DNA of 53,657 nucleotides from Leadbetterella sp. (GCA_019638185.1 JAHBUH010000028.1:1-53657); one strand, 5' to 3'. Shown: positions 7,728 to 17,598, counted from the first letter of the stretch. Notes: generated from the letters alone by a model not told the origin. Translations and numbers: made by a program.

Positions 7728-9161
7728 ATGAAAAAATTAGCATTCATCGTAATGACTGGCATCGCCATGCCTTTAGTGTACGGCGCTGAAAGAGAGGAAG
7801 TGGTCATCTCCGGCAAAGTGATCAACATCACGGAAACCACCCCAAAAGTAATCAAATTCAATTTTTGTAATCCCTTGATAAAAGGCGCTCAAAGCGCCCA
7901 ATTAGACCAGAATGGCCGCTTCACCGTCCGGCAGGAAATGATATATACCCAGAATATGACCGTTCACTTCCTCCGGTATTTCATCAACCTGTACGTTCAG
8001 CCGGGTGATTCCGTGCATCTCACCATTGACGCAGCCCAACTGGATCAGCCCGATTTTGCCTGGCTGACCCTAAAAGGAGATCACGCCGATATCAGCACCC
8101 AATTAAACCTTTGCGTCAACCATCTCTACCAGCTCCCCATGCATAGCAATAACCTCAGCCTGTCACCGCCGGATATGCTGGCTGCCGCAAAGCAGGACTA
8201 CCAATATTACCTGCAACACCTGGAAAAATACGCCAAAGAAAAGCACCTGCTGCCCGCCGTAACAGAATGGGCCAAACGTGACCTCCGGCTCCTGGTCTCG
8301 AACAGCATTGCCGACTACGGTATGCAAAAGTCAGGCTCATGGGCCGAACGCCGGGCCCGGGCAAAACTCTTCGCCGACCCGTTTTTCGATATGTATAACC
8401 CGGAAAATTTCCAATCCATGTTGTTTGAGTCGCACGTAGGAAACTACGTTTTTGCCCTGACCCGGTCAGACAGTACCCTGACCGGCACCGGAAAGCCGGC
8501 CGAAGCCTTGCAGAAAACCATCGCCTTACTGTCCGGAGAACCGGCGGGTGAAGTGCGCGACTATATGCTGTATCAGACCTGTTTGCCCTATATCAAAAAA
8601 TATCCCGGCCTGCTGGATTCCATCCTGGATCTCAGCCCCTTATTTACCAAAGCCATTTTCTATTTCGCCCTTAAAAAAGTAAGCGAAAATGTGGCACCGC
8701 CCGTTTTCCCCGAAACCGTGATCCGTGGCATTACTTATCTCACTACAGACGGAAAAGCGCTGCCCGTTCCGGAAACCGACGTACTCCGCTACCTGAAAGA
8801 CCGCTACCCCGGTAAAGTGATTTATATCGACGTCTACGCTACCTGGTGCGGCCCCTGCCTGGAAGAAATGCGCTACGCTCCGGCACTTCATAAAGAAGTG
8901 AAAGACGTGGTTTTTGTGAATTTATGCCTTCAGTCGGCCGTATCCAACTGGATGGAGCTGGTCAGGAAACGGTCCCTGGCAGGGGAGAACTACTTCTTTA
9001 CCGATGACGCCACCAAATTATTCATGGGCACTTATAAGCTGTCAGGTTACCCTTCTTACCTGCTGATGGACCGGCAGGGAAGGCTGGTCACCACCTCCGC
9101 TCCCCGTCCTTCAGAAGCAAAAGCCGTAAAAGAAACCCTCCTGAAACTGTTGAATGAGTAA
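7728..9161 (+). CDS. TlpA-like thioredoxin-fold protein
   Basis: A 477-residue exported protein. A signal peptide (about 1-20, ending VYGAE) precedes a long N-terminal region. A beta-rich part (about 22-115) resembles the DUF4369-like domain seen in Bacteroidota TlpA proteins. The thioredoxin-like domain occupies about 330-477, with redox motif WCGPC (C374, C377) and a cis-Pro-like GYPSYLL segment. It likely works as a periplasmic disulfide oxidoreductase. It is not obviously part of an operon; the nearest upstream gene is the LytTR regulator 188 bp away. Confidence 0.85.
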   Translation: MKKLAFIVMTGIAMPLVYGAEREEVVISGKVINITETTPKVIKFNFCNPLIKGAQSAQLDQNGRFTVRQEMIYTQNMTVHFLRYFINLYVQPGDSVHLTIDAAQLDQPDFAWLTLKGDHADISTQLNLCVNHLYQLPMHSNNLSLSPPDMLAAAKQDYQYYLQHLEKYAKEKHLLPAVTEWAKRDLRLLVSNSIADYGMQKSGSWAERRARAKLFADPFFDMYNPENFQSMLFESHVGNYVFALTRSDSTLTGTGKPAEALQKTIALLSGEPAGEVRDYMLYQTCLPYIKKYPGLLDSILDLSPLFTKAIFYFALKKVSENVAPPVFPETVIRGITYLTTDGKALPVPETDVLRYLKDRYPGKVIYIDVYATWCGPCLEEMRYAPALHKEVKDVVFVNLCLQSAVSNWMELVRKRSLAGENYFFTDDATKLFMGTYKLSGYPSYLLMDRQGRLVTTSAPRPSEAKAVKETLLKLLNE

Positions 9162-9273
9162 TCCCGCCGCAATGAAAGAATTTTCTGCTTCCACTAACTT
9201 CAACACGCCCAATGACTTATAAATTTTCTCAAAAATTTTTATAAAATCATAGTGGAAATATGAACAGCGTGCG

Positions 9274-9281
9274 TAATTTTG
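9274..9281 (+). promoter_or_regulatory. -7 element of tRNA-Leu(CAG)
   Basis: TAATTTTG matches TAnnTTTG and lies 13 bases before the tRNA 5' end. The same TAATTTTGCACCCG string precedes the second tRNA-Leu at 20141, which supports its function. Confidence 0.65.
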
Positions 9282-9294
9282 CACCCGTCTTCAG

Positions 9295-9376
9295 GCCCAG
9301 GTGGTGAAATTGGTAGACACGCTGTCTTCAGGTGGCAGTGCCGCATGGTGTGCTGGTTCGAGTCCAGTCCTGGGTA
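9295..9376 (+). tRNA. tRNA-Leu (CAG)
   Basis: Class II tRNA with acceptor GCCCAGG pairing CCTGGGT (one G-U), D-arm with GGTAGAC, anticodon stem CTGTC/GGCAG and loop TTCAGGT giving CAG. It has a long variable arm and T-arm GGTTCGAGTCC. The CCA end is not encoded; bases after the discriminator A are CAA. Confidence 0.95.
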
Positions 9377-9380
9377 CAAA

Positions 9381-9412
9381 GCTCCTCCGGAATCTCTGGG
9401 GGAGTTTTTGTT
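9381..9412 (+). terminator. Intrinsic terminator of tRNA-Leu(CAG)
   Basis: A seven-pair stem CTCCTCC/GGGGGAG with loop GGAATCTCT is followed by a T-run, directly after the tRNA. Confidence 0.7.
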
Positions 9413-9584
9413 TTTAGGGTCATTTTGTCCCACTTTGACACCCCTGCTCTCCCTATCTGGAAAATGCGGCAGAAAGAATCAGGTCTGCCTGTCAATTTGT
9501 CATAAAAAAGTGCCAAAAAAACGCGTGGCATCCGAATTGTTCATAATGAGACAAGACTTGAATTAAAAATCTTAAAATATAATT

Positions 9585-11486
9585 ATGGGAAAAATAATAG
9601 GAATTGACTTAGGAACCACCAACTCGTGTGTTGCCGTAATGGAAGGTAATGAGCCGGTGGTAATTGCCAACAGCGAAGGGGCCAGAACTACTCCCTCCAT
9701 TGTGGCTTTCTTAGACAATGGGGAGAAAAAAGTAGGTGCTCCTGCTAAAAGACAGGCCATTACCAACCCCAAAAACACGATCTCTTCCATTAAACGCTTC
9801 ATGGGTAAAAAATATTCGGAAGTAGGAAGTGAAATGAAAACGGTGGCTTACGACGTGGAAAAAGGCCCGAACGATACTCCGAGAGTAAAAATCGGCGACC
9901 GTCTCTACACGCCACAGGAAATCTCTGCCTTCATACTTCAGAAAATGAAGTCCACCGCAGAAGATTACCTCGGACAAACCGTGACCGAAGCCGTAATTAC
10001 CGTTCCGGCCTACTTTAATGACGCCGAACGTCAGGCTACCAAAGAAGCCGGGATCATTGCCGGCCTGGATGTAAAACGGATCATCAACGAGCCTACTGCG
10101 GCGGCCCTGGCCTACGGCCTGGACAAGCAGGGAAAAGACAGTACCATTGCCGTATTTGACCTGGGGGGCGGTACGTTTGACGTATCTATCCTGGATCTGG
10201 GTGATGGCGTGTTTGAAGTAAAATCTACCGACGGTGATACCCACTTAGGGGGTGACGACTTTGACCAGGTGATCATCGAGTGGCTGGCGGAAGAATTTAA
10301 AAAAGATGAAGGCGTAGATCTGCGCCACGACGCCATGGCGCTGCAACGTCTGAAAGAAGCAGCAGAAAGAGCCAAGATCGAGCTTTCCAGCTCTACCCAG
10401 GCTGAAATTAACCTGCCTTATATCTTCCCGGTAGACGGCGTGCCGAAACACCTGGTGAGAACTCTGACCCGGGCGAAGTTCGAGCAACTGGCCGATTCCC
10501 TTCTGAAAAGAATGATGGAGCCTTGTAAGAGAGCCCTGAAAAACGCCGGTATCTCAGCCAGCCAGATTCATGAAGTGATCCTGGTGGGTGGTTCTACCCG
10601 TATTCCTAAAGTACAGGAAGAAGTAGAGGCGTTCTTCGGTAAGAAACCTTCCAAAGGCGTTAACCCGGATGAAGCCGTGGCCATTGGCGCTGCTATCCAG
10701 GGAGGTGTACTGACCGGTGAGGTAAAAGATATCCTGCTGCTTGACGTGATCCCGCTTTCACTGGGTATCGAAACCATGGGCGGTGTGTTCACCAAGATGA
10801 TCGAAGCGAACACTACCATACCTACTAACAAGGTAGAGGTGTTCTCTACGGCTTCAGATAACCAGCCGTCTGTAGAGCTGCACGTACTGCAGGGTGAACG
10901 CCCTATGGCCGCTCAGAACCGTACATTAGGCCGTTTCCACCTGGACGGTATCCCACCAGCCCCGAGAGGAGTTCCGCAGGTCGAAGTAACCTTTGACGTG
11001 GATGCTAACGGTATCCTGAACGTAACCGCTAAAGATAAAGGCACCGGTAAGGAGCAAAAGATCCGTATCGAAGCTTCCAGCGGCCTCTCAGATGCAGAAA
11101 TTCAAAGAATGAAAGATGAGGCCAAAGCCAATGAGGAAGCGGATAAGCGCGAGCGCGAAACCGTGGAAAAAGTGAACGGCGCTGACTCCCTGATCTTCCA
11201 GACCGAGAAGCAGCTGAAAGAATTTGGGGATAAGCTGTCGGCCGGAAACAAATCGGCTATCGAAAGCGCCCTCACCGAGCTGAAAGCCGCCCACGGTACC
11301 CGAGATATTGCAGCCATAGATTCGGCTTCCGAAAAACTGAATGCCGCATGGCAGGCGGCCAGCCAGGAGATTTATAACGCCCAGCAGTCGGCTGATGCCG
11401 GAGCTGCCCAGCCTAACGCAGGCGGAGCGGCTCCCGGGTCAGATGACGAAGGAGTAACTGACGTTAACTACGAAGAAGTGAAATAA
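9585..11486 (+). CDS. dnaK: Chaperone DnaK (Hsp70)
   Basis: A 633-residue Hsp70 of normal bacterial length. It has phosphate-binding [16 protein letters not shown] near the N-terminus, [10 protein letters not shown], the [13 protein letters not shown] segment, [13 protein letters not shown] and [11 protein letters not shown]. The interdomain linker [15 protein letters not shown] is followed by the beta-sandwich substrate domain and a helical lid with an alanine/glycine-rich tail ending DVNYEEVK. It folds nascent and stressed proteins with DnaJ and GrpE, neither of which is adjacent here. It is followed by a strong bidirectional terminator. Confidence 0.99.
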   Translation: MGKIIGIDLGTTNSCVAVMEGNEPVVIANSEGARTTPSIVAFLDNGEKKVGAPAKRQAITNPKNTISSIKRFMGKKYSEVGSEMKTVAYDVEKGPNDTPRVKIGDRLYTPQEISAFILQKMKSTAEDYLGQTVTEAVITVPAYFNDAERQATKEAGIIAGLDVKRIINEPTAAALAYGLDKQGKDSTIAVFDLGGGTFDVSILDLGDGVFEVKSTDGDTHLGGDDFDQVIIEWLAEEFKKDEGVDLRHDAMALQRLKEAAERAKIELSSSTQAEINLPYIFPVDGVPKHLVRTLTRAKFEQLADSLLKRMMEPCKRALKNAGISASQIHEVILVGGSTRIPKVQEEVEAFFGKKPSKGVNPDEAVAIGAAIQGGVLTGEVKDILLLDVIPLSLGIETMGGVFTKMIEANTTIPTNKVEVFSTASDNQPSVELHVLQGERPMAAQNRTLGRFHLDGIPPAPRGVPQVEVTFDVDANGILNVTAKDKGTGKEQKIRIEASSGLSDAEIQRMKDEAKANEEADKRERETVEKVNGADSLIFQTEKQLKEFGDKLSAGNKSAIESALTELKAAHGTRDIAAIDSASEKLNAAWQAASQEIYNAQQSADAGAAQPNAGGAAPGSDDEGVTDVNYEEVK

Positions 11487-11500
11487 TCAGCATATTGCTT

Positions 11501-11537
11501 ATAACAAAAAAGCCCCGAATCGGGGCTTTTTTGTTAT
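11501..11537. terminator. Bidirectional terminator between dnaK and hisC
   Basis: An 18-base perfect stem (ATAACAAAAAAGCCCCGA and its complement) closes around a single unpaired base. It has a GC core flanked by A6 and T6, so it can end both convergent transcripts. The hisC stop codon (11534-11536) lies inside the stem. Confidence 0.92.
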
Positions 11538-12589
11538 ATCGTCTTCTCAAACTGCCGGATGTAATCCAGTAGCCGTTCATTTTCCTCCCGGGTTCCCACC
11601 GTGATCCGGAGGCAATCCTTACACAGGATCACGTTCGTCCTGTCGCGCACGATGACCTTGTTTTCCAGCAAAAAGGCGAACAACTCCTTTGCTTTTTCGA
11701 ACCGCACCAGCAGCATATTGGACTGGCTGGGGAAGATCTTCTGCGTCATTTCCAGGCTTTCCAGTTCTTCTCTCAGGCTTTCGCGCAGTGCCAGGATCTC
11801 CCGCACGTATTCATTTTTACGTTCCTCATGGCCCAGCGATTCCAGCAGTTTGGCCTGGGTCAGTTGGTTAATGTTATACGGGTACTTCACCTTATTTAGG
11901 ATCCGGATGATCTCCGGGTGCGCATACGCCGTACCGATTCTCAGCCCGGCCATGCCCCAGGCCTTGGAAAACGTCTGGATCACCACCAGGTTAGGGTATT
12001 TCTCCAGGTCCCGGAGGAAAGAGGGCGCTTCGGAAAAATCAATATAGGCCTCATCTACCACCACCATCTTGTGCGGGAAAGCCTTTACAATCTGCAAAAT
12101 GGCTTCGCGGTCAGCCAGGTTACCGCTGGGATTATTAGGCGAACATATCCAGATGATCTTTGTGGCTGAATTTACCGAGTCAAAAACCGTATCCAGGTCA
12201 ATTTCAAAATCATCGGTCAGCGGGGCTTCCTGCACAAACACCTCCTGGATATCGGCGCATACCTTATACATCCCGTAAGTAGGCGGTAAGATCAGGATAT
12301 TGTCTATTTTAGGCGCACAGGTGATTTTGATCAGGAGATCTATGGCCTCATCCGAGCCGTTACCCAGGAAAATATTCTCCGGTGAAACGCCTTTAATAGC
12401 CGCCAGCTTTTCCTTGCAGGCCCATTGGTAAGGGTCAGGATAGCGGTTAAAATGCTCATCGGTCACCGACAGAAAAGGGTTTTCATTGGCATCCAGGAAC
12501 GTCCCTTCCTTGCCGGAATACTCATCGCGGGCGGAGGAATAGGGGGTAAGCTTTATAAAATTAGGACGAATAAGATCAGATACTTCCAT
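11534..12589 (-). CDS. hisC: Histidinol-phosphate aminotransferase
   Basis: A 351-residue class II PLP aminotransferase that converts imidazole-acetol phosphate to histidinol phosphate. Family marks are LDANENPF near residue 33, GNGSDEAIDLL, the CSPNNPSGN segment (150-158), VVVDEAYIDF and the PLP lysine K209 in TFSKAWGMAGLRIG. Its stop codon is within the terminator shared with dnaK. No other his genes are adjacent, unlike the usual hisGDCB order. A -7 element TAACTTTG lies on this strand at 12619-12612. Confidence 0.93.
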   Translation of the reverse strand: MEVSDLIRPNFIKLTPYSSARDEYSGKEGTFLDANENPFLSVTDEHFNRYPDPYQWACKEKLAAIKGVSPENIFLGNGSDEAIDLLIKITCAPKIDNILILPPTYGMYKVCADIQEVFVQEAPLTDDFEIDLDTVFDSVNSATKIIWICSPNNPSGNLADREAILQIVKAFPHKMVVVDEAYIDFSEAPSFLRDLEKYPNLVVIQTFSKAWGMAGLRIGTAYAHPEIIRILNKVKYPYNINQLTQAKLLESLGHEERKNEYVREILALRESLREELESLEMTQKIFPSQSNMLLVRFEKAKELFAFLLENKVIVRDRTNVILCKDCLRITVGTREENERLLDYIRQFEKTI

Positions 12590-12611
12590 GGGTTAATGAT
12601 AAATGGGACTG

Positions 12612-12619
12612 CAAAGTTA
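12612..12619 (-). promoter_or_regulatory. -7 element for hisC
   Basis: Read on the minus strand this is TAACTTTG, matching TAnnTTTG, 22 bases before the hisC start. Confidence 0.55.
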
Positions 12620-12645
12620 TAACTATCGGCTTTATATCCGGCTAT

Positions 12646-12653
12646 TATCTTTG
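12646..12653 (+). promoter_or_regulatory. -7 element for hemF
   Basis: TATCTTTG matches TAnnTTTG. It gives hemF a leader of roughly 115 bases, which contains a small hairpin TTTCTCA/TGAGAAA at 12672-12698. Confidence 0.55.
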
Positions 12654-12777
12654 AATCATCTTTAAGCGAAATTTCTCACTGAATGCGCCATTGAGAAAAA
12701 AAATAAAAGTAAAGAGCAGGTAAGCCACGTATAATTCGTTTAATTAGCACCTGAGATGTTACAAATAAACCAATACT

Positions 12778-13692
12778 ATGAAAGAAATTGTACGTGACTA
12801 TCTGAAAGAACTTCAGGATACCATTTGCCGGGAGTTGGAAGTGGCTGATGACAAAGGGAAATTCAAAGAAGACCTCTGGCAGCATGAAACGGGCGGTGGC
12901 GGCCGTACACGGGTAATATCCAAGGGAAGGATCATAGAGAAAGGGGGCGTGAATTTTTCAGAAGTAACGGGCAAGGTGACCGATTCCCTGAAAAGCCTGC
13001 TTAAGCTGAAAGGAGAACCGGATTATTTTGCCACCGGTGTGTCTATCGTACTACACCCGGATAATCCCTACGTGCCTATCATTCACATGAATGTACGGTA
13101 TTTTGAACTTTCAGACGGCCAGTGCTGGTTTGGCGGCGGAATAGACCTCACGCCGCATTATGTAGACCCCAAACAGGCCCGGCTCTTCCATGAGCGTATG
13201 AAAACGGCATGCGACCAGACCCATCCGGCGTTTTATCCTGCCTTTAAAAAATGGGCCGATGAATACTTTTACATCCGGCACCGGCACGAGTCGCGCGGGA
13301 TAGGCGGTATCTTTTACGACTACCTGAAACCCGATGAGCTGATCCCCCAAACCGGCACACGCCACAGCCGCCAGGAACTTTTCCAGTTTATGCAGCAGGT
13401 AGGCAATGCCTTTGCACCGGTTTACCTGGAAATGATCCAGCATAACCATTCCAAAGCCTATACTTCCGAGGAGAAAAAATGGCAGCTGCTCAGAAGGGGC
13501 CGCTATGCCGAATTTAACCTGGTATGGGACCGGGGCACGCGTTTCGGACTGGAGTCGAACGGCCGGATAGAATCTATCCTGATGAGCTTACCGCCCCAGG
13601 CTAACTGGGAGTATAGCCATGAGCCCAAAGAAGGTACCCGTGAATACGAGACCCTACAGTACCTTCGTACCATAACCGACTGGATCAGTTGA
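12778..13692 (+). CDS. hemF: Oxygen-dependent coproporphyrinogen III oxidase
   Basis: A 304-residue HemF that oxidatively decarboxylates coproporphyrinogen III to protoporphyrinogen IX in heme synthesis, using O2. Characteristic blocks are HETGGGGRTRV, HMNVRYFE, WFGGGIDLTPHYVD, RHRHESRGIGGIFYDY and AEFNLVWDRGTRFGLESNGR. Length is as expected. The 3' end overlaps the convergent menC gene by 8 bp. Its presence indicates growth with oxygen. Confidence 0.98.
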   Translation: MKEIVRDYLKELQDTICRELEVADDKGKFKEDLWQHETGGGGRTRVISKGRIIEKGGVNFSEVTGKVTDSLKSLLKLKGEPDYFATGVSIVLHPDNPYVPIIHMNVRYFELSDGQCWFGGGIDLTPHYVDPKQARLFHERMKTACDQTHPAFYPAFKKWADEYFYIRHRHESRGIGGIFYDYLKPDELIPQTGTRHSRQELFQFMQQVGNAFAPVYLEMIQHNHSKAYTSEEKKWQLLRRGRYAEFNLVWDRGTRFGLESNGRIESILMSLPPQANWEYSHEPKEGTREYETLQYLRTITDWIS

Positions 13693-14731
13693 AATAAGAC
13701 AGATCCCAGGAGCGCTCCGGATCATAAAAGATACTTCCCCGGTGAATTTCCAGGGGAGACGCGAAATTATTGGTGTACAGCTTTCCCGTACCCAGCCCCT
13801 GCGGTAGCGGGTTATCAAACTCAGCCGTAAACTGGCAGATAGCATTCAGCCCGATATTGGACTCCAGCGCCGAGGTGATCCACCAGCCGGTACCCGATTT
13901 TTCAGCCGCCCGGATCCATTCCCGGCTTCCTGCCATTCCTCCCGTCAGGCTGGGTTTCAAAATGATATATTGAGGCCTTACGGCCTCCAGGAGAGCTTCT
14001 TTCCGGTGAAAATTAGGGATGAGCTCTTCGTCTAAAGCGATAGGGACGGGCGTTTTCTCGCACAAAGCCGCCAGGGTCTCTTCCTGATTCACCGCTATGG
14101 GCTGCTCAATGGAATGCAGGTCATATTCCGACAAACGCTTCAGCTTCTCTTCCGCATCTGAAGGAGAAAAGGCGCCGTTAGCATCTACCCGTAAAACCAG
14201 TTTTTCACCGGCAAATTCCGTTCGGATAAACTTCAGTAAGCCCAGTTCTTCTTCAAAATCAATGGCCCCGATCTTCAACTTAATGGTAGTGAAACCTGCC
14301 GCTATCTTCTCTACGATCTGTTTCCGCATAAAATCTTTCGGACCCATCCAGATCAGGCCGTTGATGGAGATAGGGGAGTGCCTGACATAAAAATCATTGT
14401 CAAAAACCTTACGGATCCCGCCGTGCTGCAGGTCGGTAAAGGCCGTTTCCAGCGCAAACTGCACACTGGGGAAGGCGCTGAGGTCTTCAGGAGTCCACCC
14501 GCCACCATTAATAGAACCACAAATCCCCTTCAGCTTCTCTTCCGCCACCGCCCCGAAATCCGGGCTTAAACCCGAAAGCGGCCCGGCCTCACCTAAGCCA
14601 AAAACCTCCGGAATGCCGGAATCCCATACTTTCAGGTAGTACGAGTCCTTTTTTCTCAAAACTCCGCGCGACGTTCCTGCGTCAAAACTAAAATTTAATG
14701 TATGTTTGTAGAAATGTGCCTGTATCGCCAT
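13685..14731 (-). CDS. menC: o-Succinylbenzoate synthase (enolase superfamily)
   Basis: A 348-residue muconate-lactonizing-type enolase-superfamily protein, best read as MenC, which dehydrates SHCHC to o-succinylbenzoate for menaquinone. Visible catalytic framework: TIKLKIG (acid/base lysine), RVDANGAF and SIEQPI and ALDEEL (metal ligands), ILKPSLTGG (second lysine) and TSALESNIGL. Family members can also be dipeptide epimerases, but the isochorismate synthase gene in this window supports menaquinone synthesis. The start codon overlaps the divergent lpxK start (CATG at 14729-14732). Confidence 0.85.
   Translation of the reverse strand: MAIQAHFYKHTLNFSFDAGTSRGVLRKKDSYYLKVWDSGIPEVFGLGEAGPLSGLSPDFGAVAEEKLKGICGSINGGGWTPEDLSAFPSVQFALETAFTDLQHGGIRKVFDNDFYVRHSPISINGLIWMGPKDFMRKQIVEKIAAGFTTIKLKIGAIDFEEELGLLKFIRTEFAGEKLVLRVDANGAFSPSDAEEKLKRLSEYDLHSIEQPIAVNQEETLAALCEKTPVPIALDEELIPNFHRKEALLEAVRPQYIILKPSLTGGMAGSREWIRAAEKSGTGWWITSALESNIGLNAICQFTAEFDNPLPQGLGTGKLYTNNFASPLEIHRGSIFYDPERSWDLSYFN
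14701..14708 (+). promoter_or_regulatory. -7 element for lpxK
   Basis: TATGTTTG matches TAnnTTTG and lies 21 bases before the lpxK start, inside the 5' end of the divergent menC coding sequence. Confidence 0.5.
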
Positions 14732-15725
14732 GATGATGATTACTTATCCCCTGCATCTGCTCTACAAAGGTATTACTTCCTTCAGAAATTATCTTTTTGA
14801 CAAAGAAATTCTTAAGGAATATGTACCGGAGGTCTTCACCCTGGGGGTGGGTAACCTCACCGTAGGCGGTACCGGAAAAACCCCCATGGTAAATTACCTG
14901 ATCCGCCTGCTGAATGACCGGCACATTGGCGTCATCAGCCGGGGCTACGGCCGCAAGACCCGGGGCTTTCTCCCGCTGACCGAAGACAGCACACCCGAAA
15001 CGGTAGGTGATGAACCTCTTATGATGGCGCGCAGTAATCCCGGTACCCGGTTTTTTGTTTCCGAAGATCGCGTAAAAGGCTATGAACTGGCTCTGAAGGA
15101 TGATCCGGGCATTGACACCTTTATCTTTGACGATGTCTTCCAGCACCGGTATCTGAAGCCTCATCTCCGCATCCTGTTATCAGATTATCAGCGCCCTTTC
15201 TACCAGGATCACGTCATGCCTTACGGCCGGCTGCGGGAGAACCGGAGAGGTGCCGCGCGGGCTGATGTGATTATAGTTACTAAATGCCCGGAAAACCTGG
15301 AAGAGCAGGAAAAACAGGCCATTACCCGCCGCATTCAGGCTTATTCCCGGCCGGAAACGCCCGTATTCTTTGCCGTCTATTTCCCCGAACAGCCGGTAAA
15401 TGAACGGCAGCAGGCCCTTCCTTACGGAGAAGAGGTGGTCCTGGTCTCGGCCCTGGCCAATAACCGGCAGTTTTATGACCAGCAGTCTAAAAACTATACC
15501 ATAAAAGAGCATTTTGCCTTCCGTGACCACTTCCGGATTCCACCGGAAAAAATCAGGGAGATCCTGGCCCTCCGCCGGCCGGTGATCACCACCGGGAAAG
15601 ACATGATCAAGATCCGGGAGCTGCTGAGCCCCGGAGACCTGCCGCACTTTTACGTTCCCGAGATCACGGTAAAAATGGAAGATTACTTCTCAAATTACAT
15701 CAGAAGGCGGATGGGTTTCGTTTAA
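14730..15725 (+). CDS. lpxK: Tetraacyldisaccharide 4'-kinase
   Basis: A 331-residue inner-membrane kinase that phosphorylates the 4' position of the lipid A disaccharide precursor. The P-loop is GNLTVGGTGKTPMV (41-54), followed by VISRGYGRKT and the family motif DDVFQHR. A hydrophobic N-terminus (YPLHLLYKGI) suits membrane attachment. Three ATGs stand in tandem (14730, 14733, 14736), so the exact start is uncertain by one or two residues. It implies lipid A in a normal outer membrane. Confidence 0.95.
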   Translation: MMMITYPLHLLYKGITSFRNYLFDKEILKEYVPEVFTLGVGNLTVGGTGKTPMVNYLIRLLNDRHIGVISRGYGRKTRGFLPLTEDSTPETVGDEPLMMARSNPGTRFFVSEDRVKGYELALKDDPGIDTFIFDDVFQHRYLKPHLRILLSDYQRPFYQDHVMPYGRLRENRRGAARADVIIVTKCPENLEEQEKQAITRRIQAYSRPETPVFFAVYFPEQPVNERQQALPYGEEVVLVSALANNRQFYDQQSKNYTIKEHFAFRDHFRIPPEKIREILALRRPVITTGKDMIKIRELLSPGDLPHFYVPEITVKMEDYFSNYIRRRMGFV

Positions 15726-15731
15726 ATAGCG

Positions 15732-15739
15732 TATTTTTG
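15732..15739 (+). promoter_or_regulatory. -7 element for the porin gene
   Basis: TATTTTTG matches TAnnTTTG, 18 bases before the porin start codon and just after the lpxK stop. Confidence 0.55.
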
Positions 15740-15756
15740 TGCAGAATTAATAAGGG

Positions 15757-17598
15757 ATGTCGAAGTACCGGATACTTTTACTGTGTGTTTTTGTGGGCTT
15801 TAAGGCCTCGTCTCAGGTGTTGGACGATTCCACCCGCCAGATTTACAGCAATAAAACCGTGGAGTTTTTTTATGAAAACGATATCCTCCGGAACATTAAC
15901 CGCGCCTACCATCCTGACTCTTCCCTGAAAAATTACCATATTTCCAGCCCCTTACGACTGTCAGGCTGGCTTTACCAGGATCTCGGCAATGTGGGTACGG
16001 CCTCGCGCTCCCTTTTGTTCGAAAAAAACACAGAAGCCGGCCAGCAGATGGGAATGGAATCCTTCCGGCTGTATGCACCCCGCCTGGCGGATTTCAAATA
16101 TTACAACACGCGCTCGCCTTACACCTACCTGGGTTTCCAGCAGGGTGGGGGCCACACCCAGTTCCAGGTCACCCACAGCCAGAACATTAATCCCCGGCTG
16201 AACCTGACCCTGAACATTTTTAAATTCAATTCCGAGAAACAATACGGTTATCTCCGGAGCGAAGATGTACTGGTAAACCACTGGCGCTATGATATTTCGG
16301 GTAATTATATCTCCAAAAATAAAAAATACCGCCTGCTGGCCACCTTCTACCATTTTAACCATAAGCACTTTGAGCAGGGGGGAATCAGCGGCGGCGATAC
16401 CCTCACCTTAAAAAAACTGGAGCGGAAATACTCCCGCAACTACGACGCTGCCCTGGGCGACGGCATCTTCAACCAGGAAAGGTGGAATAATTTTCACCTT
16501 TATCAGCAGTTTCTCATGAAAAATTCGCTGCAGACCTTTCATACCCTGGACTACGAAAGGAAATTCTATTCCTTTGAAGATCCTGCTTTTACGGACAGTA
16601 CCAGCGCGCTGGTTTACCGCATTCCCGCCCCCAAGGCCGTGGATACCCTGAACTATCATTACCGCTTCCAGACCATCTCCAATAAATTCGGTTTCAAGGG
16701 GCTTTACAAAGGATTTAACTACCAGGTGTATGCCAAAGCCCGTTTCTATAAGCTTACCAATACCTTCTATCCTTCCTTTGCGGAAAAATGGCAGCCGGAG
16801 TTCTTTGCGGGTGGGCTGCTGGGCTATGTTTTCCCGGATTCCACCAATACCCTGGATGTAAAAGCGGAGATCGGGAGCTATAAAAATTACCTGCTGGACG
16901 CCACGCTTTTTTACAAAGGTTTTGAGATCGGGTTTTACAATTCCGCCACGCCGGCCGGGCTTTTCTACCAGAAATTCAGTAACGGCGTTATTAATTACAA
17001 ATCCAAACTGGACCCGGTAAACTCCAAGCATCTCTCTGTACGCTTCCCACTCCCCTACAGGGCTTTTTCCCTGGTTCCGGAAGCCCGCTGGGCCAGCATT
17101 AAAAACTATACTTTCCTGAAGGATGTGGATGAAGTGGGCCAGTCGGACCGTGACATTAACCTGTTCACCCTGGCCCTGAATGCCGGTTTCCACAGTAAAA
17201 ACTTCGACGCTCGTTATAAGCTCTTTTTCAATACCACCAGTGACGCTACCGTATATCCCATACCGAAGCAGATCCATACGGCAAACCTGGAATTCAATTT
17301 CCTGTATGCCCATGTGCTGAGGATCTATACCGGCGTGGATATGTACCTGAATTCCAGGTATCACGCTAACTACTATTCGCCCCTGGTGAATCATTTCATA
17401 GCCGTTCAGCGCCAGGAAACGGGCGGAGTGGCGCTCGTAGACCTCTATATAAAATTCCCCATCAGCAAAGGCCGTATAGCCCTGAACTGGCAGTTTATGA
17501 ACAAAGGATGGACCTGGAAAGGCGTATTTACCACACCGGGCTACGTGGGGCAGCCGGGGGCACTGATGATTAAAATCGACTGGCCTTTATTTGATTAA
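15757..17598 (+). CDS. Putative outer-membrane porin (Porin_10-like)
   Basis: A 613-residue outer-membrane beta-barrel candidate. The signal peptide (about 1-20, ending KASSQ) is followed by alternating aromatic/polar strands throughout. The C-terminus, GALMIKIDWPLFD, ends in an aromatic residue pattern typical of barrels. Overall layout and motifs such as TYLGFQQGGGHTQFQVTHSQ match the Bacteroidota putative porin family. It probably forms a channel in the outer membrane; the substrate is not evident. Confidence 0.8.
   Translation: MSKYRILLLCVFVGFKASSQVLDDSTRQIYSNKTVEFFYENDILRNINRAYHPDSSLKNYHISSPLRLSGWLYQDLGNVGTASRSLLFEKNTEAGQQMGMESFRLYAPRLADFKYYNTRSPYTYLGFQQGGGHTQFQVTHSQNINPRLNLTLNIFKFNSEKQYGYLRSEDVLVNHWRYDISGNYISKNKKYRLLATFYHFNHKHFEQGGISGGDTLTLKKLERKYSRNYDAALGDGIFNQERWNNFHLYQQFLMKNSLQTFHTLDYERKFYSFEDPAFTDSTSALVYRIPAPKAVDTLNYHYRFQTISNKFGFKGLYKGFNYQVYAKARFYKLTNTFYPSFAEKWQPEFFAGGLLGYVFPDSTNTLDVKAEIGSYKNYLLDATLFYKGFEIGFYNSATPAGLFYQKFSNGVINYKSKLDPVNSKHLSVRFPLPYRAFSLVPEARWASIKNYTFLKDVDEVGQSDRDINLFTLALNAGFHSKNFDARYKLFFNTTSDATVYPIPKQIHTANLEFNFLYAHVLRIYTGVDMYLNSRYHANYYSPLVNHFIAVQRQETGGVALVDLYIKFPISKGRIALNWQFMNKGWTWKGVFTTPGYVGQPGALMIKIDWPLFD

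Noticed and set aside
9279-9566. A 95-codon rightward frame across tRNA-Leu(CAG)
   Set aside because: It translates through the tRNA and its terminator, so it cannot be a gene.
16408-17394. A 328-codon leftward open frame opposite the porin gene
   Set aside because: It is a shadow of the porin coding sequence; the sense frame has a signal peptide, a beta-barrel pattern and a family match.
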